Assembly: GCF_000317615.1 (NCBI RefSeq)
Contig: NC_019780.1
Location: 1,943,840 to 2,007,839 of the forward strand
From: Dactylococcopsis salina PCC 8305
GTDB lineage: Bacteria > Cyanobacteriota > Cyanobacteriia > Cyanobacteriales > Rubidibacteraceae
Reading direction: 5' to 3'
Length of the DNA: 64,000 nt
Position numbers and translations under genes: made by a program. Within the stretch, counting starts at the first letter, position 1, and each line of letters begins with the position of its first letter. The notes beneath the pieces were generated by a model. It was not told the origin of the DNA. It saw nothing but the letters and a program-made list of their open reading frames with translations, and searched no databases. Shown here in pieces: positions 54,156 to 63,303 of the stretch.

Positions 54156-55516
54156 GCGTTTTCTTCCTCCGTTGCTTCTGTTTCTGATTTTCTTTTTCCA
54201 GCAAGCGTAATCCCCAGCGTTTGTTCGGATTGTTGTAAAAACTGGCGAATCATCTCTGGATAAGCGTTAGACAGAGACGCGATCGCTTTTCCGTCTCCGT
54301 TATCAATTACGGTGACATCCCCTAAATGCAGACGATGGGGAACTTTCGCCGCTTGTTTTAAGATCATTTCCATCTGTTGCACAAGGAACAATTCTGAGGC
54401 ATCAACCCCAGTTTCCTCCCAAATTTGCGCTAACATTTCATTAACTTGCGCTGAGGCTTTCGTATCTTCTGCAACTTTTGCCGCTTTTCCTTTCGCTTTC
54501 AGTTCGTCTGCTTGTTGTTGCGCTTGTGCTGGTAACACTTGATCCACTTCTAGACGGGCTTTTTCCATTTCTGCCCTCACGGCTTGTAATTCCTGCTGCG
54601 CCCTTGCTTTTGCTTCTTGGGCTGCCATTGTGGTGCGTTCTTCTTCCACTCTCGCTTCTTTTTCCACTTCGGCGGTTACTCGTCGCAGTTCGTTTTCTTT
54701 TTCTTGGATGGCGGTGCGAGTTTGAGTTTCGGCGACTTCCGATTCCCGATCGCAGTCTGCTTCTACTTGTTCAGCTTCGGCGACAGCGTTGGATTCGGCG
54801 ATTTCTGCATCACGAACAATTGTCGCAATTTGTCGGCGCCCGATCGAGTTGAGATAATCCACTTCATCAGAGACACTTTGAATTTTTAGGGTGTCTAATT
54901 GTAATCCTAGTTTCGCTAAATCGGCACTGACATCATTGGCAATACGGGCAGCAAATTCGAGGCGATCTTCGTTCAATTGTTCGGGGGTGAGAGTGGCGAC
55001 AACGCCTCTTAAGTTTCCTTCTAGGGTTTCTCTAGCAACACGGGAAATCTCTGCTCTACCGCGTCCTAAAAACCGCTCGATCGCATTTCCCACTAACGAC
55101 CAATCACCCGAAATTTTAACATTAGCAATGGCTTGAATATTCAGAGGCGTTCCCCCTTTCGCATAAGCATTGGTAACTTCAATGGGAACTGGCATTGTGG
55201 TTAAATCCATTGTTTCCACTTGTTCTAAAATGGGAATCCTAAAAGTGCGCCCACCATAAATCACTCGATATCCCATTTCTTGTCCGTCTTTGCGTTTATA
55301 TTTACGACCAGAAATAATTAGAATTTTATTCGGATCACAAATTTGGACTAGGCTATTAATCGCGCCAATCATTACAATAACCACAAAAATAATGAGCGCG
55401 ATCGTAACACTACTACCAAAACTATTACTATTATTAGTTTGGGCAAAAATAGGAGAAGAAGCAACTTCTGTTACTGTTTCCCCTTGTCTTTCTGTTTGCT
55501 GTTGCTGTTGAACCAT
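54152..55516 (-). CDS. Flotillin-like SPFH protein (1)
   Basis: 454 residues from ATG 55516 (MVQQQQQTERQGE); the frame is open further upstream without a good start. Layout as in its neighbour: membrane helix (SSVTIALIIFVVIVMIGAIN), SPFH domain (NKILIISGRKYKR ... EVTNAYAKGGTPLNI) and a coiled coil rich in Glu-Ala (about 250-350). Two related but diverged flotillins in tandem may co-assemble. Translation is coupled to the second by ATGA. Confidence 0.9.
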   Translation of the reverse strand: MVQQQQQTERQGETVTEVASSPIFAQTNNSNSFGSSVTIALIIFVVIVMIGAINSLVQICDPNKILIISGRKYKRKDGQEMGYRVIYGGRTFRIPILEQVETMDLTTMPVPIEVTNAYAKGGTPLNIQAIANVKISGDWSLVGNAIERFLGRGRAEISRVARETLEGNLRGVVATLTPEQLNEDRLEFAARIANDVSADLAKLGLQLDTLKIQSVSDEVDYLNSIGRRQIATIVRDAEIAESNAVAEAEQVEADCDRESEVAETQTRTAIQEKENELRRVTAEVEKEARVEEERTTMAAQEAKARAQQELQAVRAEMEKARLEVDQVLPAQAQQQADELKAKGKAAKVAEDTKASAQVNEMLAQIWEETGVDASELFLVQQMEMILKQAAKVPHRLHLGDVTVIDNGDGKAIASLSNAYPEMIRQFLQQSEQTLGITLAGKRKSETEATEEENA

Positions 55517-55557
55517 AATTCGTTTCAACTCCTTAATATTTCCTTGATAAATAATGA

Positions 55558-56205
55558 TTAGTTTTCCTTGAGGGTATCTGCTGAAACCACCCAAACGCGA
55601 TTATCTTGGCAAGAAACCACTAAAACTTCTTCTCCTTGTTGAAATTCTGTTTCTTGTTCAGTCATCGCAGAAAATCCAATGGTTGATCCTTTTACGGATA
55701 GTTGAACTTTACCGCGACTGTTGTTATCAAAAGGAATTTCTACTTTTCCCACGACACCGACTAAATCATCAGTGCGAGTAAAACTATTAGTATAATTCCC
55801 TCCTAAAACCCGCAATAACCAAGCCATAGTCGTGCCAATGATCAATCCGACAGCAACAGCAATGACTGCGGTTAACACTGTTCCTAAATCGGGTTCAAGC
55901 CAAGTTAGGGCTAATCCAGTTAAGCCAAAGAAACAGATACTAAATGTCCAAAATTTGAAGCTAAAAAACGGCAACCAGAGTTTAGTTTTTGGTTTTGGCT
56001 TTCCTAGCCAAGGATTAGATTGTTTTGGCGTTTTTTCTTGATTTGTGCCAAAATCAACATCATCAAAAACGGCATCGCCACCCACCTCAGCATCGGGATC
56101 AACATCAACTTCGCTATCAAAATCAAAGCCTTCAAAACCGCCAGACACTGATAAGGCGACGAAAACACCGCCAATGAGAAAACAGGCTAAATAAATAACG
56201 AACAT
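55558..56205 (-). CDS. NfeD-like membrane protein
   Basis: 215 residues: N-terminal helix, an acidic Asp/Glu segment (about 27-55), two membrane helices (about 85-135) and a C-terminal OB-like beta domain (DLVGVVGKVEIPFDNNSRGK ... EEVLVVSCQDNRVWVV). This matches the short NfeD/DUF1449 family, which is regularly encoded with flotillins and helps assemble them. It starts the operon with the two flotillin genes downstream. ATG 56205. Confidence 0.85.
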   Translation of the reverse strand: MFVIYLACFLIGGVFVALSVSGGFEGFDFDSEVDVDPDAEVGGDAVFDDVDFGTNQEKTPKQSNPWLGKPKPKTKLWLPFFSFKFWTFSICFFGLTGLALTWLEPDLGTVLTAVIAVAVGLIIGTTMAWLLRVLGGNYTNSFTRTDDLVGVVGKVEIPFDNNSRGKVQLSVKGSTIGFSAMTEQETEFQQGEEVLVVSCQDNRVWVVSADTLKEN

Positions 56206-56487
56206 TATCTTAAGAATAGACTAGGGCAGATTGAAAAACTGACTCTACCCACCTACGCTTTTACTATAAACAAGTGTTGCTTTAATGTGCAATTAAGATT
56301 TGTATCTTGTTTGATTTTTTTCGCCCCCTAGCCCCAAATTCTGGGGGAAGACTACTGATCATTGTAATAAATTTTGTTGCTTCGATCGCGCCTAACGGTT
56401 TCGCAAAAAGGTTGCTTTAATATCCATTGGAAAGAGTGGTTGAGTTTCAGTTTATCCTATTAGAAATTGTACTTTAGAGATGAGGGC

Positions 56488-56529
56488 GCGATCGCTCTTT
56501 ACCTTGAACCATCAGAACCTGAAATGTAG
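56488..56529 (+). pseudogene. Isolated HicB C-terminal tail
   Basis: 14 codons AIALYLEPSEPEM with stop TAG. The first seven residues are identical to the HicB-like gene at 52665. No N-terminal part is present. The stop is again supplied by TAGGTTGGGT. Confidence 0.5.
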
Positions 56530-56559
56530 GTTGGGTGGAGAGTAACGTAACCCAACTCG

Positions 56560-56972
56560 TCGAATATCACGATAGACAGTTTGATATAGCGCTACGCGCT
56601 AGGCAAAAGGCAAGAGGCAAGTTGCCTTAGTAAGGTATAGGTGAGTTTCAACATTTTGGAATGTCCTAACCTAATTTTGTAGCGCTATATAATTCTGGTC
56701 TGGAGGAGATCTGGTTCAGAATCTTATTAAAAAAACAGACAACCAATTTGATCCTGATGATACTCCCGATGAAATTGCCATCAAAAACCTTTGGGAAGAA
56801 CTAAGACTCGCGATCGATGAAGCGATCCGATCGCGGTTCCCGTCTTGGCAACTCCTACTGCATTCGCTGCAACATTCGTAAGAGAATGACTGAAAACGAG
56901 GCTAGTTCCGAGTACAGATTGTTGATTCATAGTAATCTCTGATTGTAGTTGTAGCTATTTTAGCCCAATTGA
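56560..56972. other. Gene-poor relict region
   Basis: Holds GGCAAAAGGCAAGAGGCAAG heptamers (about 56600) between AGCGCTA copies. A startless frame at about 56703-56880 (GGDLVQNLIKKTDNQFDPDD ...) may be a relic. On the minus strand a 49-codon frame begins MNQQSVLGTSLVF (start near 56928) and may be part of a decayed cyanobacterial gene. Nothing here can be called a gene. Confidence 0.35.
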
Positions 56973-57524
56973 GACAGCGATGTTAAAGAGCCAAGCTGGG
57001 AGAGTGAGTATTTAGAAATATTTAAGTTTAAAATTCTAGAAAAAACCGCTTCACAAAGATTTCCCAGCGATCAAGAATTCGAGAATGCTCTAATTTATAA
57101 AGAAATTTACCGAATACAATCAAAGAACAAAAATTTCTTATTAGAATCCCTAGAAAATTATAATTCATCATACTTAGTCAATATTGATGAATTGACGATC
57201 GAGCATATTATGCCACAAAAATTAACTAAAGGATGGAAAGAAAGTCTCGGAGATAATTGGCAAGAAATTCACAAAAAATATTTACATACTTTAGGAAATC
57301 TCAGTTTAACGGCAAAAAACAGAGAACTCTCGAATAATTCTTGGGAAGAGAAACAAGCAATTGATTATAAAGAAAGTAAATTAAAACTTAGTTTTAAGCT
57401 CGATCGCGGTAGTAAATGGGGAGAGAAAGAGATACTAGATCGAGCTAAACGATTGGCACAAGATGCAATGTCAATCTGGAAATATCCTACAACAAAATAT
57501 GAAAAAATTAAACCAGATGAGTAG
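56973..57524 (+). pseudogene. GmrSD (DUF262/DUF1524) restriction enzyme, C-terminal remnant
   Basis: GmrSD-type type IV enzymes cut DNA with modified (glucosylated) bases. Only the DUF1524 HNH end is here: YLEIFKFKILEKTASQRFPS, then TIEHIMPQKL (catalytic HIMP motif) and LHTLGNLSLTAKNRELSNNS. The frame has an in-frame TGA directly upstream at 56970. The DUF262 N-terminal part is lacking; the first internal ATG (57192) would start inside DUF1524. Non-functional. Confidence 0.8.
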
Positions 57525-57635
57525 CTTTTTGATTTAACCAGTAAAGATAGTTTCAGTGGTAGTAAACCTTTATTTCTATACATTGACAATCATTTCCATT
57601 GATTTTTAGGTGGGCATTGCCCACCCTACGTTTAG

Positions 57636-58691
57636 TTAATAAACAGCTTCCCATTCACTGACTGCATCAACAGGTTTGATGAAATACAAGCGCACCAAAT
57701 CCACAAAAATTGCAGTAATTAAGGGCAATTTCCGTAACTGTTTTAACCATTTCGGTGCATTGCTGTTGTCAATTTCATTAAGTTTCCGATTGCGATCGGC
57801 GCAGGTTTCTAAACGTTGGAAAAATTCAGGATGATCCACGTTTAACATCACAGGAAACGCCCGTCCTGCGGTTTCATTCGTTTTTCGCGTGATGTGCCGA
57901 TCAAACTCTGTCGCGTCTAAACCCAGAGACTCATAAAAATCTTCCCGTTCATGGACGGTAAGGGTATGAGTCGCAAACACCGTTAGCAGGAAGAAACGCG
58001 CCCATAAGCGACCCTGCCAAGTTTGCCATAATTTGGGCTGCGATCGCAACAGCGCCTTAAAAATATCACCATGTCGGTTCTCATCCTGACACCAACTTTC
58101 AAACATCTGGAAGAGTGGATAAAACTCGTATTCGGGATGTTGTTCTAAATGGCGATAAATCGTAATATACCGCCAATAACCGATTTTTTCCGACAAATAC
58201 ACCGCATAAATCACCCATTCTGGCTTAAAAAAGGTATAAGTGCGATGTTTGGTTAAATAACCGAGATCAAGGGTGACATTAAAATCTTTCATCGCTTTAT
58301 TCAAAAACCCTGCGTGTCGCGCTTCATCTCGCGCCATGTAGTGGAAAATATCCGCTAACAACTGGTTACGCCCTTTGAGTTTGCGAGAAATTTCCTTAAA
58401 TAGCAAAAATCCTGAAAATTCTGAGGTACAAGAGCGTTCTAAAAACTCTAAAAACGCCTCTCGTTTTTTTCCGTCAATATGCTCCCAAGATTGCTCAAAT
58501 GCTTCTGTTCGCACAAAATGATGGCAGTTATAGTCTGCTTTCATTTCCGCCACCATCGCCTCTAATTCTGCTTGCTGACTCGATAAATCCATCTCCGCCA
58601 TCGCGTCAAAGTCTGTGGTGTAGAAGCGAGGGGTGAGTAAGGTTTCCTTCATCGAGGTTTTAATTTCAGGCTGAGAGACTGTCGTTGACAT
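57636..58691 (-). CDS. acsF: Mg-protoporphyrin IX monomethyl ester cyclase (aerobic)
   Basis: Di-iron enzyme that forms the fifth ring of chlorophyll using O2. 351 residues: LLTPRFYTTDFDAMAEMDLS start, EFLERSCTSEFSGF, ARDEARHAGF (Glu-x2-His iron ligand) and CQDENRHGDIFKALLR. It is divergent from heme oxygenase and hemN. In Synechocystis the low-oxygen paralogue chlA(II) is clustered with ho2 and hemN, so this copy is likely the micro-oxic one (inference). ATG 58691. Confidence 0.94.
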   Translation of the reverse strand: MSTTVSQPEIKTSMKETLLTPRFYTTDFDAMAEMDLSSQQAELEAMVAEMKADYNCHHFVRTEAFEQSWEHIDGKKREAFLEFLERSCTSEFSGFLLFKEISRKLKGRNQLLADIFHYMARDEARHAGFLNKAMKDFNVTLDLGYLTKHRTYTFFKPEWVIYAVYLSEKIGYWRYITIYRHLEQHPEYEFYPLFQMFESWCQDENRHGDIFKALLRSQPKLWQTWQGRLWARFFLLTVFATHTLTVHEREDFYESLGLDATEFDRHITRKTNETAGRAFPVMLNVDHPEFFQRLETCADRNRKLNEIDNSNAPKWLKQLRKLPLITAIFVDLVRLYFIKPVDAVSEWEAVY

Positions 58692-58804
58692 GGTTACACT
58701 TTCTCCTTATCTTTGTTCAATGGTTATCATAGACACATTCAATGGATTCGCTACCTGTTTTGTCAAACTTTGTAAAGAATTTCCCCAAATCTTATGCAAT
58801 CTTA

Positions 58805-58830
58805 ATTATATTACATTATAGTAATTTAAT
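58805..58830. promoter_or_regulatory. Candidate operator between acsF and heme oxygenase
   Basis: Inverted repeat ATTATATTAC - 6 bases - GTAATTTAAT (9 of 10 positions match) in an AT-rich segment, 31 bases before the heme oxygenase ATG. In Synechocystis the micro-oxic cluster is activated by the MarR-type ChlR; this could be an equivalent site. Binding is untested. Confidence 0.35.
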
Positions 58831-58860
58831 TATAAGTAAGCTGGAAAGAGGGATTAAACC

Positions 58861-59601
58861 ATGAGTTATCTTGCTGAACAACTTCGTGAAGGAACAAAGC
58901 AGTCTCACACTGCTTCAGAAAATACCGCATTTATGAAATGCTTTCTGAAAGGGGTAATGGAGAAGAAGCCCTTTTCCGAGTTAATAGCAGATTTATATTT
59001 TGTGTATGCGACTTTAGAAGCAGAAATGTTTCGCCATCGGGAACATTCGGTAGTTGGAAAAATTTATTTTCCAGAGTTGGAACGGAAACAGAAGTTAGAG
59101 GAAGATTTAGCCTTTTATTTCGGTGAAAATTGGCAAGAAAAAATTGTTGCTTCTCCTGCGGGAAAAGTGTATGTTGATCGGATTAAAAAAGTAAGCCAAA
59201 CGCAACCAGAATGTTTAGTGGCTCATGCTTATGTGCGCTATCTTGGCGATCTTTCAGGTGGACAAGGTTTAAGAAAAATTGCGCGATCGGCGATGGATTT
59301 ACCTCCTGATCAAGGAACAGGTTTACATGAATTTGATGCGCTACCCAACGCAGAAGCGAAACGAGAATTTAAGGAAAAATATCGGAATGCTTTAAACTCA
59401 ATTGTTGTGGATGAAGAAACCCAAAAAGCAATTATTGAGGAAGCAAATTATGTGTTTAAGCTGAATCGAGATGTGTTCCATGAATTAGAAGGAGAGATTA
59501 AAAAATCAATTGGCGATCGCGCGTTTGATCTGCTAACTCGCCAAGATCAACCAGGTAGCACTGAAAAAGCAGTGAATAGCAACCAGTTAGTTGCCAATTA
59601 G
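58861..59601 (+). CDS. ho: Heme oxygenase
   Basis: Opens heme to biliverdin IX-alpha, the precursor of phycobilins. 246 residues: LAEQLREGTKQSHTASEN with the proximal His at 16, and YLGDLSGGQGLRKIA, the distal-helix Gly-rich motif, both intact. Neighbouring hemN and acsF suggest the low-oxygen isoform (Ho2-like); the isoform cannot be told by sequence alone. The ATG at 58861 follows AAAGAGGGA. Confidence 0.93.
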   Translation: MSYLAEQLREGTKQSHTASENTAFMKCFLKGVMEKKPFSELIADLYFVYATLEAEMFRHREHSVVGKIYFPELERKQKLEEDLAFYFGENWQEKIVASPAGKVYVDRIKKVSQTQPECLVAHAYVRYLGDLSGGQGLRKIARSAMDLPPDQGTGLHEFDALPNAEAKREFKEKYRNALNSIVVDEETQKAIIEEANYVFKLNRDVFHELEGEIKKSIGDRAFDLLTRQDQPGSTEKAVNSNQLVAN

Positions 59602-59604
59602 TTA

Positions 59605-59750
59605 GTAATCCCCCCTAACCCTTTGTAAGGAGTAATCCCCCCTAACCCTTTGTAAGGAGTAATCCCCCCTAACCCTTTGTAAGGAGTAATCCCCCCTAAC
59701 CCCCCTTTGTAAGGAGTAATCCCCCCTAACCCCCCTTTGTAAGGGGGGAA
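59605..59750. repeat. Tandem 27/30-base C-rich repeats
   Basis: Three tandem units of about 27 bases (TAATCCCCCCTAACCC then TTTGTAAGGAG) followed by two longer ones with an extra CCC (CCCCCCTAACCCCCCTTTG). The last unit ends AAGGGGGG, a full hairpin. Located between ho and hemN, so it may affect read-through. Confidence 0.9.
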
Positions 59751-59780
59751 GTAAACGAATGACTAATAACAAAAAAAGAA

Positions 59781-61172
59781 ATGACCATAAAAACTGTTGA
59801 ATTTGACACCGAATTAATCAAAAAATACGATCGAGCCTTACCGCGTTATACCAGTTATCCTCCAGCAACAGAACTCAAAGAAACCTTTGATCAAAATGCT
59901 TTTACAAAAGCGCTTAAAGTCGGAAATAAAAATCAAACCCCTGTGTCGTTATATTGTCACATTCCTTTTTGTGAAACCCCTTGTTATTTCTGTGGTTGTA
60001 ATACCCTAATTACCCAACAAAAGAAATTTGCTGATCCGTACCTAGATTATGTGTTCAAGAACATTGATCAAGTCGCTTCTTTGGTGGATTCCCAACGAAA
60101 AGTTAACCAATTACATTGGGGAGGAGGAACGCCAAATTATCTGAATTTAGAACAAGTTGAAAAATTATGGACGAAAATCACAGATAGCTTTTCCTTAGAA
60201 AATAAAGCAGAAATCTCTTTAGAAATCAATCCAAAATCTGTGGATAAAAATTATCTCCTGTTTTTACGAAATTTAGGATTTAATCGCATTAGTTTCGGGA
60301 TTCAAGACTTTAATCCGCAAGTACAAAAAGCAATTAATCGCATTCAAACTGAAAACCAGTTATTTCAAGTAATGGAATGGATACGAGATGTTGGTTTTGA
60401 GAGTGTTAATGTGGATTTAGTTTATGGTTTACCCTATCAAACCTTAGAAACCTTTCAAGAGACAATTGAGAAAACCATTAAATTAAATCCCGATCGCATT
60501 GCTGTGTTTAGTTTTGCTTACGTGCCTTGGTTAAAAGCCGTACAAAAACGTCTTCCCGAAAAAGCATTACCGAACCGAGAAGAGAAATTAAAAATCTTAC
60601 AAATGTCCATCGAAAAATTAACCGATCAAGGTTATGTTTTTATTGGTATGGATCATTTTGCGAAACCTAATGACGAATTGGCGATCGCGCAAAGAAAAGG
60701 AGAATTACACCGTAACTTTCAAGGATACACGACGAAACCCGAATCAGATTTACTTTCTTTTGGGATGACAGGAATCAGTATGTTGCATGATGTTTATATT
60801 CAAAACCAAAAACGTCTCAAAGATTATTATCAAAACCTTGACGCTAATTATTTTCCCATTCAAAAAGGAGTGAAACTCAAGGAAGAAGATCATTTACGCC
60901 AAGCCATTATCCTCGAATTAATGTGTCAGTTTCACTTTTCGCCAGACTGTTTAAAGGATAAATATAACATCGAATTTCAAGGTAAATTTTCCGAATACTT
61001 TGCTCCTGAATTAGCCCAATTAAATGAGCTTGCTAAAGACGGATTATTATCGATCGAAGGGGAAACAATTGAAGTAACTTCTGCGGGGCGGCTGCTAATT
61101 CGTAACATTGCCAGTGTTTTCGATCGTTACTTAAAACAACGGCAACAAAAAACATTTTCTCAGTCAATTTAA
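59781..61172 (+). CDS. hemN: Oxygen-independent coproporphyrinogen III oxidase
   Basis: Radical SAM enzyme for two decarboxylations on coproporphyrinogen III under low oxygen. 463 residues: SLYCHIPFCETPCYFCGCN with C-x3-C-x2-C-x-C at 64, 68, 71 and 73 (true HemN), HWGGGTPNYLN, EINPKSVD, GIQDFNPQVQKAINRIQ and GMDHFAKPNDELA. It follows heme oxygenase with 180 bases of repeats between. Upstream ATGACC at 59781 fits the conserved start. Confidence 0.95.
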   Translation: MTIKTVEFDTELIKKYDRALPRYTSYPPATELKETFDQNAFTKALKVGNKNQTPVSLYCHIPFCETPCYFCGCNTLITQQKKFADPYLDYVFKNIDQVASLVDSQRKVNQLHWGGGTPNYLNLEQVEKLWTKITDSFSLENKAEISLEINPKSVDKNYLLFLRNLGFNRISFGIQDFNPQVQKAINRIQTENQLFQVMEWIRDVGFESVNVDLVYGLPYQTLETFQETIEKTIKLNPDRIAVFSFAYVPWLKAVQKRLPEKALPNREEKLKILQMSIEKLTDQGYVFIGMDHFAKPNDELAIAQRKGELHRNFQGYTTKPESDLLSFGMTGISMLHDVYIQNQKRLKDYYQNLDANYFPIQKGVKLKEEDHLRQAIILELMCQFHFSPDCLKDKYNIEFQGKFSEYFAPELAQLNELAKDGLLSIEGETIEVTSAGRLLIRNIASVFDRYLKQRQQKTFSQSI

Positions 61173-61227
61173 GCTAATAGCAAGATAACGATCCCCCCAA
61201 CCCCCCTTAATAAGGGGGGCTTAAGTA

Positions 61228-61430
61228 GGGCTTACTGAATAAACCTAAAACCTTTATCCAATCAGCTTTTAAGGCTCTTAATTCTTTGAAAAAGTGCAAG
61301 GGAATTGAACGCTCAATAGTCAAACCCCTGCATCAAAACTTTGAAATCTTACCGATTAATCAACCCTCTTGCCTCTTGCCTTTTGCCTCTTGCCTTACTA
61401 CACCGACTAATGAACTTTTTCAGCAAACCC
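61228..61430. mobile_element. MITE family A, copy e (reverse orientation)
   Basis: 203 bases. Ends GGGCTTACTGAATAAACC and TGAACTTTTTCAGCAAACCC. Perfect target duplication TAAGTA at 61222-61227 and 61431-61436. Its core matches copy b (GGGAATTGAACGCTCAATAG, GATTAATC) and it contains heptamers CCTCTTG/CCTTTTG. A CCCCCCTTAATAAGGGGGG hairpin (61200-61218) lies beside it. Confidence 0.9.
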
Positions 61431-61470
61431 TAAGTAGTCAATTTGTAGCACTAATTGTTCACGCATGGTA

Positions 61471-61600
61471 TTAGGGGGCAACTTCCCCCAAACTTGGGGG
61501 TGAGGGGGCAACTTCCCCCAAACTTGGGGGTAAGGGGGCAACTTCCCCCAAACTTGGGGGTGAGGGGGCAACTTCCCCCAAACTTGGGGGTGAGGGGGCG
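61471..61600. repeat. Four tandem hairpin units (CCCCCAAACTTGGGGG)
   Basis: Four copies of a 31-base unit, AGGGGGCAACTTCCCCC then AAACTTGGGGGTG, end to end, stopping 9 bases before the pilD stop codon (3' side). Strong nested hairpins; may serve as a terminator for the hemN or pilD transcripts. Confidence 0.9.
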
Positions 61601-61608
61601 AAATAGCA

Positions 61609-62415
61609 TTAAATAACAGGAAAAAAGAGATTCACATAAGCAGAAAGGAGTCTTTCCCCGTAAAAAACCGCGATCGCGCCTCCTAACGCCAAAAAAGGGC
61701 CAAATGGCATCGGATCACGACGAGAGAGGATACCGAGAGCGATCGCCCCTCCGCCGATGAATGCTCCCACCGCAAAAGCCAAAAAACAGCCCACCAGTAA
61801 CAATTTCCAGCCCAACCAAGCGCCCAACATCGCCGCTAATTTCGCATCCCCTCCCCCCATCGCCGTTTGTCCTAGAATCCCTGAAGCGACGATCGTAATG
61901 ATATCAAACAGCCAAATCCCCAAAACCGCCCCAATAATCCCTGTCATCAATTGTTGTGATACCTGATTGATATTGAAACTGTTTTGAGACAGCACTTGAT
62001 ACCCCAACCCCAAAATTAATCCTGATTGAGTCAGAGAATTCGGTAACGTCATGGTGTCGTAATCAATTAAAGATAACACCAACAGCCAACTTAAAAGTAT
62101 CCAATAACCAACAGTCGCAAAACTGAATCCAAATTGAAGATAAACCGCGACAAATAATAATGCGGTAATGGTTTCAATGATGGGATAGCGCGGAGAAATT
62201 GGGGTTTGACAGTGACGACATTTTCCTCGTAACCATAACCAGCCGAGGATGGGGACATTTTCCGTTTTTCCTAATCGATGTCCACAAATAGGACATCGCG
62301 AAGGAGGATAAAGTAGAGATAGATTGGCGGGAAGACGATAGATCACAACATTGAGGAAACTTCCGATCGCTGCGCCAAAAACAAAAATAAAACTACTGAC
62401 AATATAATTTTCCAT
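61609..62415 (-). CDS. pilD: Prepilin peptidase PilD
   Basis: Membrane aspartic protease that cleaves and N-methylates type IV prepilins and competence pseudopilins. 268 residues, about eight helices. Seen: GSFLNVVIYRLP, Zn-type cysteine pairs CPICGHRLG and CRHCQTPI, first catalytic Asp in LSLIDYDTMTLPNSL and second in GGGDAKLAAMLGAWLG. Start ATG 62415 gives a normal N-terminus (MENYIVSSFIFVFG). Confidence 0.94.
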   Translation of the reverse strand: MENYIVSSFIFVFGAAIGSFLNVVIYRLPANLSLLYPPSRCPICGHRLGKTENVPILGWLWLRGKCRHCQTPISPRYPIIETITALLFVAVYLQFGFSFATVGYWILLSWLLVLSLIDYDTMTLPNSLTQSGLILGLGYQVLSQNSFNINQVSQQLMTGIIGAVLGIWLFDIITIVASGILGQTAMGGGDAKLAAMLGAWLGWKLLLVGCFLAFAVGAFIGGGAIALGILSRRDPMPFGPFLALGGAIAVFYGERLLSAYVNLFFPVI

Positions 62416-62550
62416 AGGTGATTGTTTCGTTGCTGAACCCTCGCCATACTATTGTGATCGGTTGAATCATTAAAAAAGCAGATATTTTCTCCAAAGTGTC
62501 CCCTTTTAAGATATATGTTGGCTAGAGTGACTATAACCTGATGGAGTTCT

Positions 62551-63303
62551 ATGCTGTCTCTTGATATACCAAAAACTTCCCCCAGTCCAGAATTTACCCA
62601 AACTGCTCACATCTTAGTTGTAGAAGACGAAGACTTGATCCGAGAAATGGTGGTTCTTTCCTTACAAGAAGAAGGTTACGAAGTCTCCATTGCGACGGAT
62701 GGACGGACGGCTTCCGATTTGTTACAAGCCACCGAACCGAATAGTTCTGATTTTCCCTATGATTTGATTATTCTGGATTTAATGCTTCCTCAAATCAATG
62801 GCTTAGATATTTGTCGCTGGCTACGGTATCAAGGAAACATTATTCCTGTCCTCATTTTGAGTGCAAAAGCAAGCGAAACCGATCGAGTTTTAGGATTAGA
62901 AGTCGGGGCTGACGATTACATCACTAAGCCGTTTAGTATGCCAGAGTTTATCGCTCGTTGTCGAGCCTTATTAAGACGACAACGGTTTAGCAGCTTTCCT
63001 CAAACGCCTGTGCTTCAATACCAAGACATTACTCTCTTTCCCCAAGAGTGTCGCGTTACGGTTCGCGGTGATGACATTAGCCTTTCCCCTAAAGAATTTA
63101 GACTGCTTGAACTGTTTATTAGTTCCCCCCGTCGCGTTTGGTCACGAGAACAATTGATTGAGCAAATATGGGGTCCCGATTTTCTGGGAGATACTAAAAC
63201 CGTTGATGTTCATATTCGCTGGTTACGGGAAAAATTAGAGCCTGATCCTTCACAACCGACGCATATTGTTACGGTGCGAGGGTTTGGTTATCGCTTTGGA
63301 TGA
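62551..63303 (+). CDS. sphR: OmpR-family response regulator, probably SphR (PhoB-type)
   Basis: 250 residues: receiver domain (HILVVEDEDLIREMV, phospho-Asp in DLIILDLMLPQ, Lys in YITKPF) and OmpR/PhoB winged helix (SPKEFRLLELFISSPRRVW, VDVHIRWLREKLEPDPSQP, TVRGFGYRFG). It has an N-terminal extension of about 20 residues before the receiver. A histidine kinase with SphS-like PAS starts downstream, which suggests the phosphate pair SphR-SphS. RpaB or other OmpR regulators are the alternatives. Confidence 0.75.
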   Translation: MLSLDIPKTSPSPEFTQTAHILVVEDEDLIREMVVLSLQEEGYEVSIATDGRTASDLLQATEPNSSDFPYDLIILDLMLPQINGLDICRWLRYQGNIIPVLILSAKASETDRVLGLEVGADDYITKPFSMPEFIARCRALLRRQRFSSFPQTPVLQYQDITLFPQECRVTVRGDDISLSPKEFRLLELFISSPRRVWSREQLIEQIWGPDFLGDTKTVDVHIRWLREKLEPDPSQPTHIVTVRGFGYRFG

